A stretch of 64,000 nucleotides of DNA from Glycomyces sambucus. GTDB lineage: Bacteria; Actinomycetota; Actinomycetes; Mycobacteriales; Micromonosporaceae. The notes under the pieces were generated by a model, which was not told where the DNA came from, ran no database searches, and worked only from the letters and a program-made list of their open reading frames with translations. The position numbers and the translations under genes were made by a program. Positions 52,697 to 61,594 of the stretch are shown here, in pieces. How positions within the stretch are numbered: position 1 is the stretch's first letter; each line of letters begins with the position of its first letter. The stretch lies in NCBI RefSeq assembly GCF_900102815.1, contig NZ_FNGF01000006.1:248001-312000 (forward strand), read 5' to 3'.

Positions 52697-54238
52697 TCAG
52701 TACGCGCCCTGCGGGCGCAGGATCGCGGTGACGGTGCGCAGCAGGATCACGAAGTCGAGCGAGAGCGTCCAGTGCTCGACGTAGCGCAGGTCGAGGCGCA
52801 CGGCCTCCTCCCACGGCAGGTCCGAGCGGCCGGAGACCTGCCACAGGCCGGTCATGCCGGGCTTGACGGCGAGGCGGCGGCGCATGTCGGACTCGTAGGC
52901 GGCGACCTCGACGGCGAGCGGCGGGCGCGGCCCGACCAGGCTCATGTCGCCGCGCAGGACGTTGACGAGCTGCGGGAACTCGTCGATGGAGAAGCGGCGC
53001 AGGTACTTCCCGACGGGGGTGATGCGCGGGTCGTCCTTCATCTTGAACAGGACGCCGTCGCTCTCGTTGAGGTGCGCGATCTCGGCGAGGCGCCGCTCCG
53101 CGTCGGTGTACATGGTGCGGAACTTCCAGATGGTGAACGGCTGGCCGTCCTTGCCGATGCGCTCCTGCTTGAACAGGGCCGGGCCGGGCGAGCCGCACCG
53201 GATGAGGAACGCGGCGCCTAGCAGCAGCGGGGAGAGCAGGAGCAGCATGAGGGCGGCGCCGAGGCGGTCGACGGCGTCCTTGGCGACGCGGCGCACCCCG
53301 GTGAGGCGGGCGTGGTCGAGGTGGAGCATGGGGAGGCCGTCGACGGGGCGCACGGTGGTGCGGTCGCCGGCGACGTCGACGAGGGCGGAGGCGACGATGA
53401 GGTCGACCTCGCTGCGTTCGAGCTTCCAGGCGAGGCGGCGCAGGGCCTGGCCGTCGATCTCGGGGCAGGACAGGACGATCACGGTGTCGGCGCGCTCGGC
53501 GGCGACGGCCTCGGCGATGCGGTCGAAGCTGCCGCGGACGCGGGTGTTGAACTCCAGCAGGGCGCCCCGCGGGCGCTCGGTCGGCAGACAGGCGGCGACG
53601 ACGTTGAGGCCGTGGTAGTGCTCGCGGCGCAGCTGCACGATGAGGGCGGCGACGGAGGACTCGTGTCCGACCAGGACGACCCGCTTCATGCACCTGCCCG
53701 AGCGGCGCAGCCGGTGGAGCCACTTGCGCCACGCGAAGCGGGCGGTGATGGAGAAGGCCGCGGCCGTGGGGATCGCGATGAGGACGAACACGCGCGAGGT
53801 CGGCACTTCGAGTCCATAGGAGACGATGGCGACGACGGCGGTGAGGCCGACGGCGGCGTGCACGACCCGCTGGTACTCCTCGGTCCCCACGAACAGGTAC
53901 CGCTTCTCGAAGGCGCGCGAGAGCCCGAGCGCGAAGAGCCACACGGCGGGCAGGGCGACGAGCGAGAGCGCGTAGACGCGGGTGTGCCCGTCGAGGTGGC
54001 CGAAGCGGGCCGCGAACGCCAGGGCCGCACCGAGGACGCCGGCGGCGACGTCCGAGCCGATGATCCCGGCGAAGTACTTCCGCTGCCACGCCGGCTGCCC
54101 GCCGTACGGGCGGCTCGCCTGCGGGCCGATGGAGTAGACGCGCCCGCGCGTCTCGATGCCCTGGATGCTCTCGCGTGCCTCGGTAACCGTCACAAGGGAA
54201 CTAACGAGCGAGTGGACGAAGAGTGACGGAGAAGTCAC
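52697..54238 (-). CDS. Exopolysaccharide polyprenyl glycosylphosphotransferase (WbaP/CpsE type)
   Basis: 513 residues. Transfers a sugar-1-phosphate to undecaprenyl phosphate, the first committed step of capsule or exopolysaccharide assembly. Four N-terminal membrane helices (about 55-165), a cytoplasmic CoA-binding-like domain (about 185-310), a fifth hydrophobic segment (about 330-350), and the C-terminal catalytic domain: [51 protein letters not shown] and [33 protein letters not shown]. Start GTG 54238 or a GTG at 54193; no ribosome binding site decides it. Lies 31 kb from the main polysaccharide genes, which contain no transferase of this kind. Confidence 0.92.
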   Translation of the reverse strand: MTSPSLFVHSLVSSLVTVTEARESIQGIETRGRVYSIGPQASRPYGGQPAWQRKYFAGIIGSDVAAGVLGAALAFAARFGHLDGHTRVYALSLVALPAVWLFALGLSRAFEKRYLFVGTEEYQRVVHAAVGLTAVVAIVSYGLEVPTSRVFVLIAIPTAAAFSITARFAWRKWLHRLRRSGRCMKRVVLVGHESSVAALIVQLRREHYHGLNVVAACLPTERPRGALLEFNTRVRGSFDRIAEAVAAERADTVIVLSCPEIDGQALRRLAWKLERSEVDLIVASALVDVAGDRTTVRPVDGLPMLHLDHARLTGVRRVAKDAVDRLGAALMLLLLSPLLLGAAFLIRCGSPGPALFKQERIGKDGQPFTIWKFRTMYTDAERRLAEIAHLNESDGVLFKMKDDPRITPVGKYLRRFSIDEFPQLVNVLRGDMSLVGPRPPLAVEVAAYESDMRRRLAVKPGMTGLWQVSGRSDLPWEEAVRLDLRYVEHWTLSLDFVILLRTVTAILRPQGAY

Positions 54239-54316
54239 GCTCAGGAGTACATGAGGGGAGTCCGCACTGGAGGATTCACTCGAAGGTGTTGCGGTGCAGG
54301 GCGAAGGAGACGCGGG

Positions 54317-54925
54317 CTACCGGACTTCCGGTTCGCTCCGCTTCACTGCGTTGACCGCGTTCTGCGCCATGACGAAGCCCTTCTCGATGATCGCCTCGAC
54401 CGCGTCGGCGGCGAGCTCGATCCCGAGGTCCACTTCGGGCCGTTCGGCCTTGGCGAAGTCCTTGAGGACGAAGTCGGCGGCGTCCTGGCGGCCGGGCGGG
54501 CGGCCGACGCCGAAGCGGACCCGGGCGTAGTCCTTGGTGCCGAGGGACTTCGAGAGCGAGCGGAGGCCGTTGTGGCCGCCCTCGCCGCCGCCGCGCTTGA
54601 TGCGGATCTCGCCGAAGGGGATGTCGAGCTCGTCGTGGACGGCGATCACCGATTCGGAGGCGATCCCGTAGTACTGCGCGAGCGGTGCGACCGAGTCGCC
54701 CGAGAGGTTCATGAACGTCATCGGCTTGACGAGGATGACGCGAGGCCCGCCTACCCCCAGGCGGGCCTCGCAGACTTCGGCGCGGGCCTTGCGGACCACG
54801 GCGAACTTGCCGCCGACGCGTCGGGCGAGCGCGTCGGCGACCATGAAACCGACGTTGTGACGGTTCGCGGCGTACTTCGGTCCGGGGTTGCCCAGGCCGG
54901 CCACGAGCGTCGGAGTGTCGGTCAT
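54317..54925 (-). CDS. pth: Peptidyl-tRNA hydrolase
   Basis: 202 residues. Recycles peptidyl-tRNA dropped from ribosomes. VAGLGNPGPKYAANRHNVGFM with catalytic His23, KPMTFMNLSGDSV, AVHDELDIPFGEIRIKRGGGEGGHNGLRSL and DYARVRFGVGRPPG are all in place. ATG 54925, nine bases past the rplY stop. Confidence 0.97.
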   Translation of the reverse strand: MTDTPTLVAGLGNPGPKYAANRHNVGFMVADALARRVGGKFAVVRKARAEVCEARLGVGGPRVILVKPMTFMNLSGDSVAPLAQYYGIASESVIAVHDELDIPFGEIRIKRGGGEGGHNGLRSLSKSLGTKDYARVRFGVGRPPGRQDAADFVLKDFAKAERPEVDLGIELAADAVEAIIEKGFVMAQNAVNAVKRSEPEVR

Positions 54926-54934
54926 GAGTCGAAT

Positions 54935-55555
54935 CTACTCCGCGGCGGACTCGGCCTCGGCGGGCGCTTCGGCGGCCTCGGACTCGGTGTCGTCGTCGGC
55001 GGCAGCCTCGGCGCGCGGCTCGGCGACGGTGGCCACGGTCTGCTCGCCGTCGTTGAGGATCACGACGCCCTTGGGCGCGGTGATCTCGGCGACGGTGCGC
55101 TGGGAGCCGATGGTCAGGCCCTCGAGGTCGACCTCGATGGACTCGGGGATGCTGGTGGCCTCGGCCTCGACGGACAGGCTGGTGAGCTCGTGCACGACCA
55201 GGCCGCCCTTCTCCACCTCGCCGGAGAAGGAGATCGGGACGTCGGTGGTGATGGTCTCGCCGCGGCGGACGATGAGCAGGTCGGCGTGGACGACCTCGTC
55301 GCGCAGCGGGTCGCGCTGGATGTCCTTGGGGATCACCAGCTCGCGGGTGCCGTCGGTGACTTCGACCTGGATGAGCTGGTTGAGGCCGCCCTTGCGGAGG
55401 ACGGCGGCGAACTCGAGACCGGGAAGGGAAATGTGGCGCGGCTTCTCGCCGTGGCCGTAGACCACCGCGGGAACCTTTCCAGCCCTGCGCGTACGGCGGG
55501 CACCGCCCTTCCCGAAGTCAGTGCGAGGCTCTGCGCTGATACGAACTTCGGACAC
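54935..55555 (-). CDS. rplY: 50S ribosomal protein L25 (CTC form)
   Basis: 206 residues. Binds 5S rRNA. The N-terminal L25 domain (about 1-95) has ISAEPRTDFGKGGARRTRRAGKVPAVVYGHG. The C-terminal TL5/CTC domain follows, with a Glu/Ala-rich acidic end. Starts at GTG 55555: GGGGAG lies seven bases ahead, and the protein then begins VSEVRISAEPR as in relatives. The in-frame ATG at 55585 is less likely. Linked to pth, prs and glmU as in most actinobacteria. Confidence 0.95.
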   Translation of the reverse strand: MSEVRISAEPRTDFGKGGARRTRRAGKVPAVVYGHGEKPRHISLPGLEFAAVLRKGGLNQLIQVEVTDGTRELVIPKDIQRDPLRDEVVHADLLIVRRGETITTDVPISFSGEVEKGGLVVHELTSLSVEAEATSIPESIEVDLEGLTIGSQRTVAEITAPKGVVILNDGEQTVATVAEPRAEAAADDDTESEAAEAPAEAESAAE

Positions 55556-55702
55556 GGAAATACTCCCCTGTTTTTCAAGTGACATTTCATGCGGCGCTCG
55601 ACGCTCACGTCGGCATTCAGAAGGGCACAGCAGCCCTGAAAAGACCTAACGCCATCTGCGTCGATTACGGCGCCCTCTGGAGGACACCCTCGCCGTCGGC
55701 AA

Positions 55703-55734
55703 CCCCACCAGAGTACTACGCGCATCCGGTGGGG
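55703..55734 (-). terminator. Hairpin after prs
   Basis: CCCCACC (55703-55709) and GGTGGGG (55728-55734) around 18 bases, 26 bases past the prs stop. On the minus strand it ends in GTTGCC without a T run, so it may be weak; the loop also holds -10-like sequences for rplY. Confidence 0.45.
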
Positions 55735-55759
55735 CTTGAAACGGGCATCGATGTGTGAC

Positions 55760-56743
55760 TTAGGAGAGGCCGCCGAACAGGGTGGTGACCGAGCCGTCGT
55801 TGAAGACCTCCCAGATGGCCTTGGCGACGAGCGGCGCGATGGAGAGGGTGGTGATCTTGGCGAGGTCCTGCGCCTCCTTGGGGAGCGGCAGGGTGTTGGT
55901 GACGATGACCTCGGAGACGGGGGCGGCGGCGAGGCGCTCGACGGCGGGGCCGGACATGATCGCGTGGGTGGAGGCGATGACGATGTCCTCGACGCCGGAC
56001 TTGGCGAGCATCTCGGCGGCGGAGCAGATGGTGCCGGCGGTGTCGATCATGTCGTCGATGAGCAGGCAGGTGCGGCCCTCGACGTCGCCGACGACCTTGT
56101 GCGCGACGACCTGGTTGGGCTTGAGCGGGTCGCGGGTCTTGTGCACGAACGCGATCGGGCAGCCGCCGAGGCGGTCGGACCAGCGCTCAGCAAGGCGCAC
56201 GCGGCCGGTGTCGGGCGAGACGATCGCCATCGGGCGGTCGCCGTACTTCTCCTCGACGTACCGGGCGAGCGTGCCCATGGCGAAGAGGTGGTCGACGGGG
56301 CCGTCGAAGAAGCCCTGGATCTGCGCGGTGTGCAGGTCGACGGTGAGGATGCGGTCGGCGCCGGCGGTCTTGAACAGGTCGGCGACGAGGCGGGCCGAGA
56401 TGGGCTCGCGGCCGCGGTGCTTCTTGTCTTGGCGCGCGTAGGGGTAGAACGGGAGGACGATCGTGATCCGCTTGGCCGAGCCGCGCTTGAGCGCGTCGAT
56501 CATGATGAGGGTCTCCATGACCCACTCGTTGATCGGGGCGGGCATGGACTGCACGACGAAGGCGTCGCAGCCGCGGACTGACTCCTGGTACCGCACGAAC
56601 AGCTCGCCGTTGGCGAACGAGTAGGCGCTCATCGGGGTCGGCGCGACCCCGAGGTGCTTGCCGATCTCCTCGGCCAGCTCCGGGTACGCGCGCCCGGAGA
56701 ACAGCATGAGCATCTTGGAGTTGACAGCGGACATGCTCGCCAT
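55760..56743 (-). CDS. prs: Ribose-phosphate pyrophosphokinase
   Basis: 327 residues. Makes PRPP from ribose 5-phosphate and ATP. LFSGRAYPELAEEIGKHLG, FANGELFVRYQESVRGCDAFVVQS, the flexible-loop segment YPYARQDKKHRGREPISARL, DLHTAQIQGFFDGPVDHL and the PRPP loop CLLIDDMIDTAGTI are complete. ATG 56743, four bases after GGGGAG. Separated from glmU by a hairpin. Confidence 0.97.
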   Translation of the reverse strand: MASMSAVNSKMLMLFSGRAYPELAEEIGKHLGVAPTPMSAYSFANGELFVRYQESVRGCDAFVVQSMPAPINEWVMETLIMIDALKRGSAKRITIVLPFYPYARQDKKHRGREPISARLVADLFKTAGADRILTVDLHTAQIQGFFDGPVDHLFAMGTLARYVEEKYGDRPMAIVSPDTGRVRLAERWSDRLGGCPIAFVHKTRDPLKPNQVVAHKVVGDVEGRTCLLIDDMIDTAGTICSAAEMLAKSGVEDIVIASTHAIMSGPAVERLAAAPVSEVIVTNTLPLPKEAQDLAKITTLSIAPLVAKAIWEVFNDGSVTTLFGGLS

Positions 56744-56802
56744 TGGGCTCCCCCATAGGTCGTCTCACCTGAACCTGTGACGGCTCCAGTGTCCCCGACC
56801 GG

Positions 56803-56826
56803 CCCGGTCGGCGGAAGCCGACCGGG
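56803..56826 (-). terminator. Hairpin between glmU and prs
   Basis: CCCGGTCGGC (56803-56812), 4-base loop, GCCGACCGGG (56817-56826), a perfect 10-bp stem beginning 15 bases past the glmU stop. It may separate or attenuate glmU from prs. Confidence 0.6.
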
Positions 56827-56841
56827 GCGTTTAGTGTCGCG

Positions 56842-58281
56842 TCACGCTTCGGACACTCCCGCCTCACCTTTCGCTCGCCTTGCTGCTTGGTCGGAGACGG
56901 TGCCGGGGCGCTTCTTGGCGACCCAGTCGGTGAGCGCGGCCTGGCGGGCGCGGGCGACGGCGAGGTCGCCGGGCTCGACGTCCTTGACGATGGTGGAGCC
57001 GGCGCCGATGTAGGCGCCGTCGCCGACCGAGACGGGCGCCACGAGCACGCTGTCGCAGCCGACGAACGCGCCCTCGCCGATCTCGGTGCGGTGCTTCTTG
57101 ACGCCGTCGTAGTTGGCGACGATGACGCCGCAGCCGATGTTGGCGTCGGCGCCCACGGTGACGTCGCCGAGGTAGGCGAGGTGCGCGGCCTTGGCGCCGG
57201 CGCCCATCTCGAGGTTCTTGGTCTCCACGAACGCGCCGATCTTGGACCGCTCGGCGAGCTTGGAGGCCGGGCGCAGGTGCGCGAACGGGCCGACGTGGGC
57301 GCCGGGGCCGATGTGCGCCTGCGTGGCGTGGGACCGGACGACCTCGGCGCCGGCGCCGACGATGGTGTCGGTGAGGGTCGTGTCGGGCCCGATCTCGGCG
57401 CCGGAGTCGACGGCGGTGGCGCCCTGGAGCTGCACGCCCGGGTGCAGGTGCACGTCGGGGGCGACCTTGACGGTGGCGTCGATCCAGGTGGTGGCCGGGT
57501 CGTCCATGGTGACGCCGGACTTCATGAGGTCGGTGTTGATGCGGCCCTGGAGGATGCGGCGCAGCTCGGCGAGCTGGGCGCGGTCGTTGCAGCCCAGGGT
57601 CTCGGTGGGGTCGTCGACGACGACGGCGCCGACGGTGTGCCCGGCCTCGCGGGCGAGCTCGATGATGTCGGTGAGGTAGTACTCGCCCTGGTCATTGGCG
57701 GTGCTGAGCCGGTCGAGCTGCTCGCGCAGGACGTCGGCGTCGCACGCGAACGTGCCGGAGTTGATCTCGCGGATAGCAAGCTCGGTGAGGTCGGCGTCGC
57801 GGTGCTCGACGTTGCGGAGCACGTTGCCCTCGTTGTCGCGCACGATGCGGCCGAGGCCGGTGGGGTCGTCGACGACGGCGGTGAGGACCGTGACGGCGTT
57901 GCCCTTCTTCTCGTGCACCTCGACCAGCTCGGCGATGGAGCTGGAGCGCAGGAGGGGGGCGTCGCCGAACGCGACGACGACGGTGCCCTGGAGGTCGGGG
58001 TTGGCGTCCATGGCGATGCGCACGGCGTGGCCGGTCCCGAGCTGCTTGTCCTGGAAGACCGTGTCGGCCTCGGGGGCGACCTCGGCGAGGTGGGCGCGGA
58101 CCTGGTCGGCGGCGGCGCCGACGACCACGATCTGGCGCGCGGGCCGGATCGCCCGGACGCTGCGGAGGACGTGGCCCACGAGGGTGCGGCCGAGCACCTC
58201 GTGCAGGACCTTCGGTTTGGCGGACTTCATGCGGGTGCCCAGGCCGGCGGCCAGGATGATCGCAGAACGCTCACTGCTCAT
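56842..58281 (-). CDS. glmU: Bifunctional GlcNAc-1-P uridyltransferase / glucosamine-1-P acetyltransferase
   Basis: 479 residues. Makes UDP-GlcNAc, the precursor of peptidoglycan and many polysaccharides. The uridyltransferase half (1-230) starts with AIILAAGLGTRMKSAKPKVLHEV. The left-handed beta-helix acetyltransferase half (about 255-450) has hexapeptide repeats, FVETKNLEMGAGAKAAHLAYLGDVTVGADANIGCGVIVANYDGVKKHRTEIGE and the C-terminal arm. ATG 58281. Divergent from the ABC transporter with 178 bases between. Confidence 0.97.
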   Translation of the reverse strand: MSSERSAIILAAGLGTRMKSAKPKVLHEVLGRTLVGHVLRSVRAIRPARQIVVVGAAADQVRAHLAEVAPEADTVFQDKQLGTGHAVRIAMDANPDLQGTVVVAFGDAPLLRSSSIAELVEVHEKKGNAVTVLTAVVDDPTGLGRIVRDNEGNVLRNVEHRDADLTELAIREINSGTFACDADVLREQLDRLSTANDQGEYYLTDIIELAREAGHTVGAVVVDDPTETLGCNDRAQLAELRRILQGRINTDLMKSGVTMDDPATTWIDATVKVAPDVHLHPGVQLQGATAVDSGAEIGPDTTLTDTIVGAGAEVVRSHATQAHIGPGAHVGPFAHLRPASKLAERSKIGAFVETKNLEMGAGAKAAHLAYLGDVTVGADANIGCGVIVANYDGVKKHRTEIGEGAFVGCDSVLVAPVSVGDGAYIGAGSTIVKDVEPGDLAVARARQAALTDWVAKKRPGTVSDQAARRAKGEAGVSEA

Positions 58282-58397
58282 GATGGGCCATGGTAGTCGG
58301 TGGCGCCGACGTGAACGGCCCGGGCCGCCGGACCGGCGAGTACTCGTCCCATTACCGAATCGTTACGAATGGAACACGTTCTCCATCCCCCCGGATC

Positions 58398-58437
58398 TTG
58401 TGCGGACTGTGTCGGCCATCATATGTTGCAGTCAACA
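58398..58437 (+). promoter_or_regulatory. Promoter and operator of the sugar ABC transporter
   Basis: -35 TTGTGC (58398-58403), 18-base spacer, -10 TATGTT (58422-58427). The inverted repeat TGTTG (58424-58428), spacer CAGT, CAACA (58433-58437) overlaps the -10, so a repressor bound there would block the promoter. The ROK protein at the end of the operon is the obvious candidate. GGAGGT precedes the ATG at 58460. Confidence 0.6.
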
Positions 58438-58459
58438 ACAAATCTCGGAGGTACCTCTC

Positions 58460-59554
58460 ATGCACTCCACCCACAGCCCGCTCCGACTCGTCGCCGCGCT
58501 GGGCGCGGCGGCGGCGCTCGTCTTCACCATGACCGCCTGCGGCGACGACGAGTCCGGCGGCGGCGGGGACACCCCGCTCATCGGCGTCATCCTCCCCGAC
58601 TCCGCCTCGTCCGACCGGTGGGAGACCGCCGACCGCAAGTACCTCGAAGAGGCGTTCGAGGCCGCCGGCGTCGACTACGACATCCAGAACGCCCAGGGCA
58701 GCCGCGAGGACTTCCAGACCATCGCCGACCAGATGCTCACCAACGGCGTCGACGTCCTCGTCACCGTGAACCTCGACTCCGGCACCGGCAAGACCGTCAT
58801 CGAGAAGGCCAAGTCCCAGGGCGTGGCCACCATCGACTACGACCGCCTCACCGAGGACGGCGGCGCCGACTACTACGTCAGCTTCGACAACGAGCAGGTC
58901 GGCGTCTTCCAGGGCGAGGGCCTCGCCGCGTGCCTCGAAGGCGTCGACACGCCGCTCGTGGCCGAGCTCAACGGCTCGCCCACCGACAACAACGCCACCC
59001 TGTTCAAGAACGGCTACGACTCCGTCCTCGACCCGCTGTACGCCGACGGCACCTTCGAGAAGGGCCCCGACGAGTGGGTCCCGGACTGGGACAACGCCCA
59101 GGGCGGCACGCTCTTCGAGCAGATGCTCACCGACACCGGCGCCGAGATCGACGGCGTGCTCGCCGCCAACGACGACCTCGCCCACGCGGTGATCACCGTG
59201 CTCCAGCGCAACAACCTCAACGGCACCGTCCCGGTCACCGGCCAGGACGCGACCATCCAGGGCCTCCAGAACATCCTCACCGGCGACCAGTGCATGACCG
59301 TCTACAAGCCGGTCAAGCAGGAGGCCGACGCCGCCGCCGAGCTGGCCATCGCCCTCGCGAACGGCGAGACCCCCGAGACCGGCGGCAGCGTCATCGACCC
59401 GATCAGCTCCGAGGAGGTCCCGGCGGTGCTCCTGGAGTCCATCTCCGTCACCGTCGAGAACATCCAGGCGGTCGTCGACGACGGCTACGCCGACCCGGCC
59501 GAACTGTGCGCCGGCGACTACGCGGCCCTGTGCGAACAGCACGGGATCGGTTAA
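58460..59554 (+). CDS. Sugar ABC transporter substrate-binding lipoprotein (XylF/RbsB type)
   Basis: 364 residues. Signal peptide with lipobox FTMTAC (Cys27), a Gly-rich spacer, then a periplasmic-binding-protein-type-1 fold: LIGVILPDSASSDRWETADRKYLEEAFEAAG, DYDIQNAQGSREDFQTIADQMLTNGVDVLV, and GVLAANDDLAHAVITVLQ. The SSDRWETAD opening and the DQMLTNGVDVL region resemble D-xylose-binding proteins. Substrate is therefore probably an aldopentose or related sugar. 13 bases separate it from the ATPase gene. Confidence 0.88.
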   Translation: MHSTHSPLRLVAALGAAAALVFTMTACGDDESGGGGDTPLIGVILPDSASSDRWETADRKYLEEAFEAAGVDYDIQNAQGSREDFQTIADQMLTNGVDVLVTVNLDSGTGKTVIEKAKSQGVATIDYDRLTEDGGADYYVSFDNEQVGVFQGEGLAACLEGVDTPLVAELNGSPTDNNATLFKNGYDSVLDPLYADGTFEKGPDEWVPDWDNAQGGTLFEQMLTDTGAEIDGVLAANDDLAHAVITVLQRNNLNGTVPVTGQDATIQGLQNILTGDQCMTVYKPVKQEADAAAELAIALANGETPETGGSVIDPISSEEVPAVLLESISVTVENIQAVVDDGYADPAELCAGDYAALCEQHGIG

Positions 59555-59567
59555 AGGAGAACGATAA

Positions 59568-60332
59568 GTGCTGCTCGAACTCACCGGCATCTCGAAGCGC
59601 TTCGGACCGGTGGAGGTCCTCTCCGACGTCGATCTCGCGATCGACGCCGGAGAGGTCTGCGCCCTGGTCGGCGACAACGGCGCAGGGAAGTCCACCCTGG
59701 TCAAGTGCGTGGCCGGCATCCACGGCGTCGACGGCGGCGAGGTCCTCGTCGACGGGGAGCCCCGCCACATCGCCAGCCCCCGCGACGCCGCCAACCTCGG
59801 GATCGAGGTCGTCTACCAGGACCTCGCCCTGTGCGACAACCTCGACGTCGTGGAGAACCTGTTCCTGGGGCGCGAGAAGCGCCGCGGGATCTTCCTGGAC
59901 GACGACGCCATGGAGCAGCTCGCCGCCGAGACCCTCCAGTCCCTCGCCGTGCGCACCATCCGCAACCTCCGCCAGCCCGTCGCGAGCCTCTCGGGCGGGC
60001 AGCGCCAGACCGTCGCCATCGCCAAGGCGGTCCTGTGGAACTCCCGGCTCGTCATCCTCGACGAGCCGACCGCCGCCCTCGGCGTGGCCCAGACCCGCCA
60101 GGTCCTCGAACTCATCCGGCGCCTCGCCGACCAGGGCCTGGCCGTCCTCTACATCTCCCACAACCTCAACGACGTCTTCGCCGTCGCCGACCGGATCGCC
60201 GCGCTCTACCTGGGCCGCATGGCCGCCGTGCTCGACGCGGCCGACACCACCCAGTCGCAGGTCGTCGAGCTCATCACCAGCGGCCGCTCGGGCCAGCTCG
60301 GCCTCACCGACCAGAACGGAGTCCGGCCGTGA
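59568..60332 (+). CDS. Sugar ABC transporter ATP-binding protein (XylG-like, single domain)
   Basis: 254 residues. Walker A GDNGAGKST near 35-43, Q-loop VVYQDLAL, signature SLSGGQRQ near 145, Walker B LVILDEPTAAL and the H-loop YISHNL. Only one nucleotide-binding domain is present, whereas the classical XylG and RbsA have two in tandem; single-domain forms are common in actinobacteria and would dimerise. Start GTG 59568. The permease start overlaps its stop. Confidence 0.92.
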   Translation: MLLELTGISKRFGPVEVLSDVDLAIDAGEVCALVGDNGAGKSTLVKCVAGIHGVDGGEVLVDGEPRHIASPRDAANLGIEVVYQDLALCDNLDVVENLFLGREKRRGIFLDDDAMEQLAAETLQSLAVRTIRNLRQPVASLSGGQRQTVAIAKAVLWNSRLVILDEPTAALGVAQTRQVLELIRRLADQGLAVLYISHNLNDVFAVADRIAALYLGRMAAVLDAADTTQSQVVELITSGRSGQLGLTDQNGVRP

Positions 60333-61591
60333 CCACCGACGTCGAGACACCTCCCGCGGCCCCGCCCGGGCCCGGCGCCGCCCGCGCCGTCGCCGACCAC
60401 GCCCGCAACTACTGGGCGAACGTCCGCTCCGGCGAGGTCGGGGCCCTCCCGGCCGTCGCCGGGATCATCGCCCTGTGCGTGTTCTTCGGCCTGAGCAAGC
60501 CCGTGTTCCTGTCCGTGGGGAACCTCGCGAACCTGTTCGGGCAGGGCGCCGCCGTCGCGTGCATCGCGATGGGCCTGGTGTTCGTGCTCATCCTCGGCGA
60601 GATCGACCTGTCGGCCGGGTTCGCGTCCGGCGTGTGCGCGTCGATCATGGCCGTGATCCTCACCGACTGGGGCCTGCACTGGTCGCTCGCGATCGGGGCG
60701 GCCCTGGCCACCGGCGTCGTCATCGGGCTCGTGCTCGGGACGCTCGTCGTCAAGCTCGGCATCCCGTCGTTCGTGGTCACCCTCGCGGCGTTCCTGGCCT
60801 TCCAGGGGATCGTGCTCATGATCCTCGACGAGGGCAGCAACATCTCCATCAACGACGAGACGGTCAAGACCATCGCCGGGGGGAACCTGGAGCGCTGGCA
60901 GGGCTGGGCGCTGCTCGCGGTCACCGTCGCGGCGTACGCCGCGATCCAGGTGCAGCGCTGGCGGCGCCGCGTCGCGCGGTCGCTCGTCCACGAACCGCTC
61001 GCGGTCGTCCTCGCCCGCATCGGCGCCCTCGCGGCGCTGCTGGCCGCGGGCGTGTTCCTGCTCAACCTGGAGCGCTCGGCGAACCCGCAGATCATCTCGC
61101 TCACCGGCGTGCCGGTGGTGGTGGCGGTCATCGGGTTCCTGTTCGCGGTGTGGACGTTCGTCCTGCACCGCACCAGGTTCGGGCGCCACCTGTACGCGGT
61201 CGGCGGGAACCCCGAGGCCGCGGTGCGCGCGGGCGTGAACGTCGACCGGGTCCGCATCGCCGCGTTCGTCATCTGCTCGGGCATGGCCGCGGTCGGCGGC
61301 GTGGTCGCCGCCTCCCGCGCGGCCTCGGTGGACCCCAACACCGGAGGGTCCAATGTGCTGCTGCTTTCCGTGGGGGCCGCGGTCATCGGCGGTGCTAGCC
61401 TCTTCGGAGGCAAGGGCACGGTGCGGGCTGCCCTCCTGGGAGGAGCGGTGGTGGCGATCATCAACAACGGCATGGGGCTCATGGGCCTCAGCGCCGGGGT
61501 GCGGTTCGGCGTCACCGGTGCGGTCCTGCTCCTCGCGGCGGGCGTCGACGCCATGTCGCGGGGCCGGGGCAAGCTCTTCGGCAGGCACTGA
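60329..61591 (+). CDS. Sugar ABC transporter permease (XylH-like)
   Basis: 420 residues with about ten membrane helices. BPD_transp_2 family: GLVFVLILGEIDLSAGFASG is the diagnostic IDLS motif, followed by LVVKLGIPSFVVTLAAFLAFQGI. The cytoplasmic coupling segment is RTRFGRHLYAVGGNPEAAVRAGVNVDRVRI. The longer form (over 400 residues, with an extra helix pair in the middle) is typical of xylose permeases. Start GTG 60329 overlaps the ATPase stop (GTGA). Confidence 0.92.
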   Translation: MTTDVETPPAAPPGPGAARAVADHARNYWANVRSGEVGALPAVAGIIALCVFFGLSKPVFLSVGNLANLFGQGAAVACIAMGLVFVLILGEIDLSAGFASGVCASIMAVILTDWGLHWSLAIGAALATGVVIGLVLGTLVVKLGIPSFVVTLAAFLAFQGIVLMILDEGSNISINDETVKTIAGGNLERWQGWALLAVTVAAYAAIQVQRWRRRVARSLVHEPLAVVLARIGALAALLAAGVFLLNLERSANPQIISLTGVPVVVAVIGFLFAVWTFVLHRTRFGRHLYAVGGNPEAAVRAGVNVDRVRIAAFVICSGMAAVGGVVAASRAASVDPNTGGSNVLLLSVGAAVIGGASLFGGKGTVRAALLGGAVVAIINNGMGLMGLSAGVRFGVTGAVLLLAAGVDAMSRGRGKLFGRH

Positions 61592-61594
61592 CCG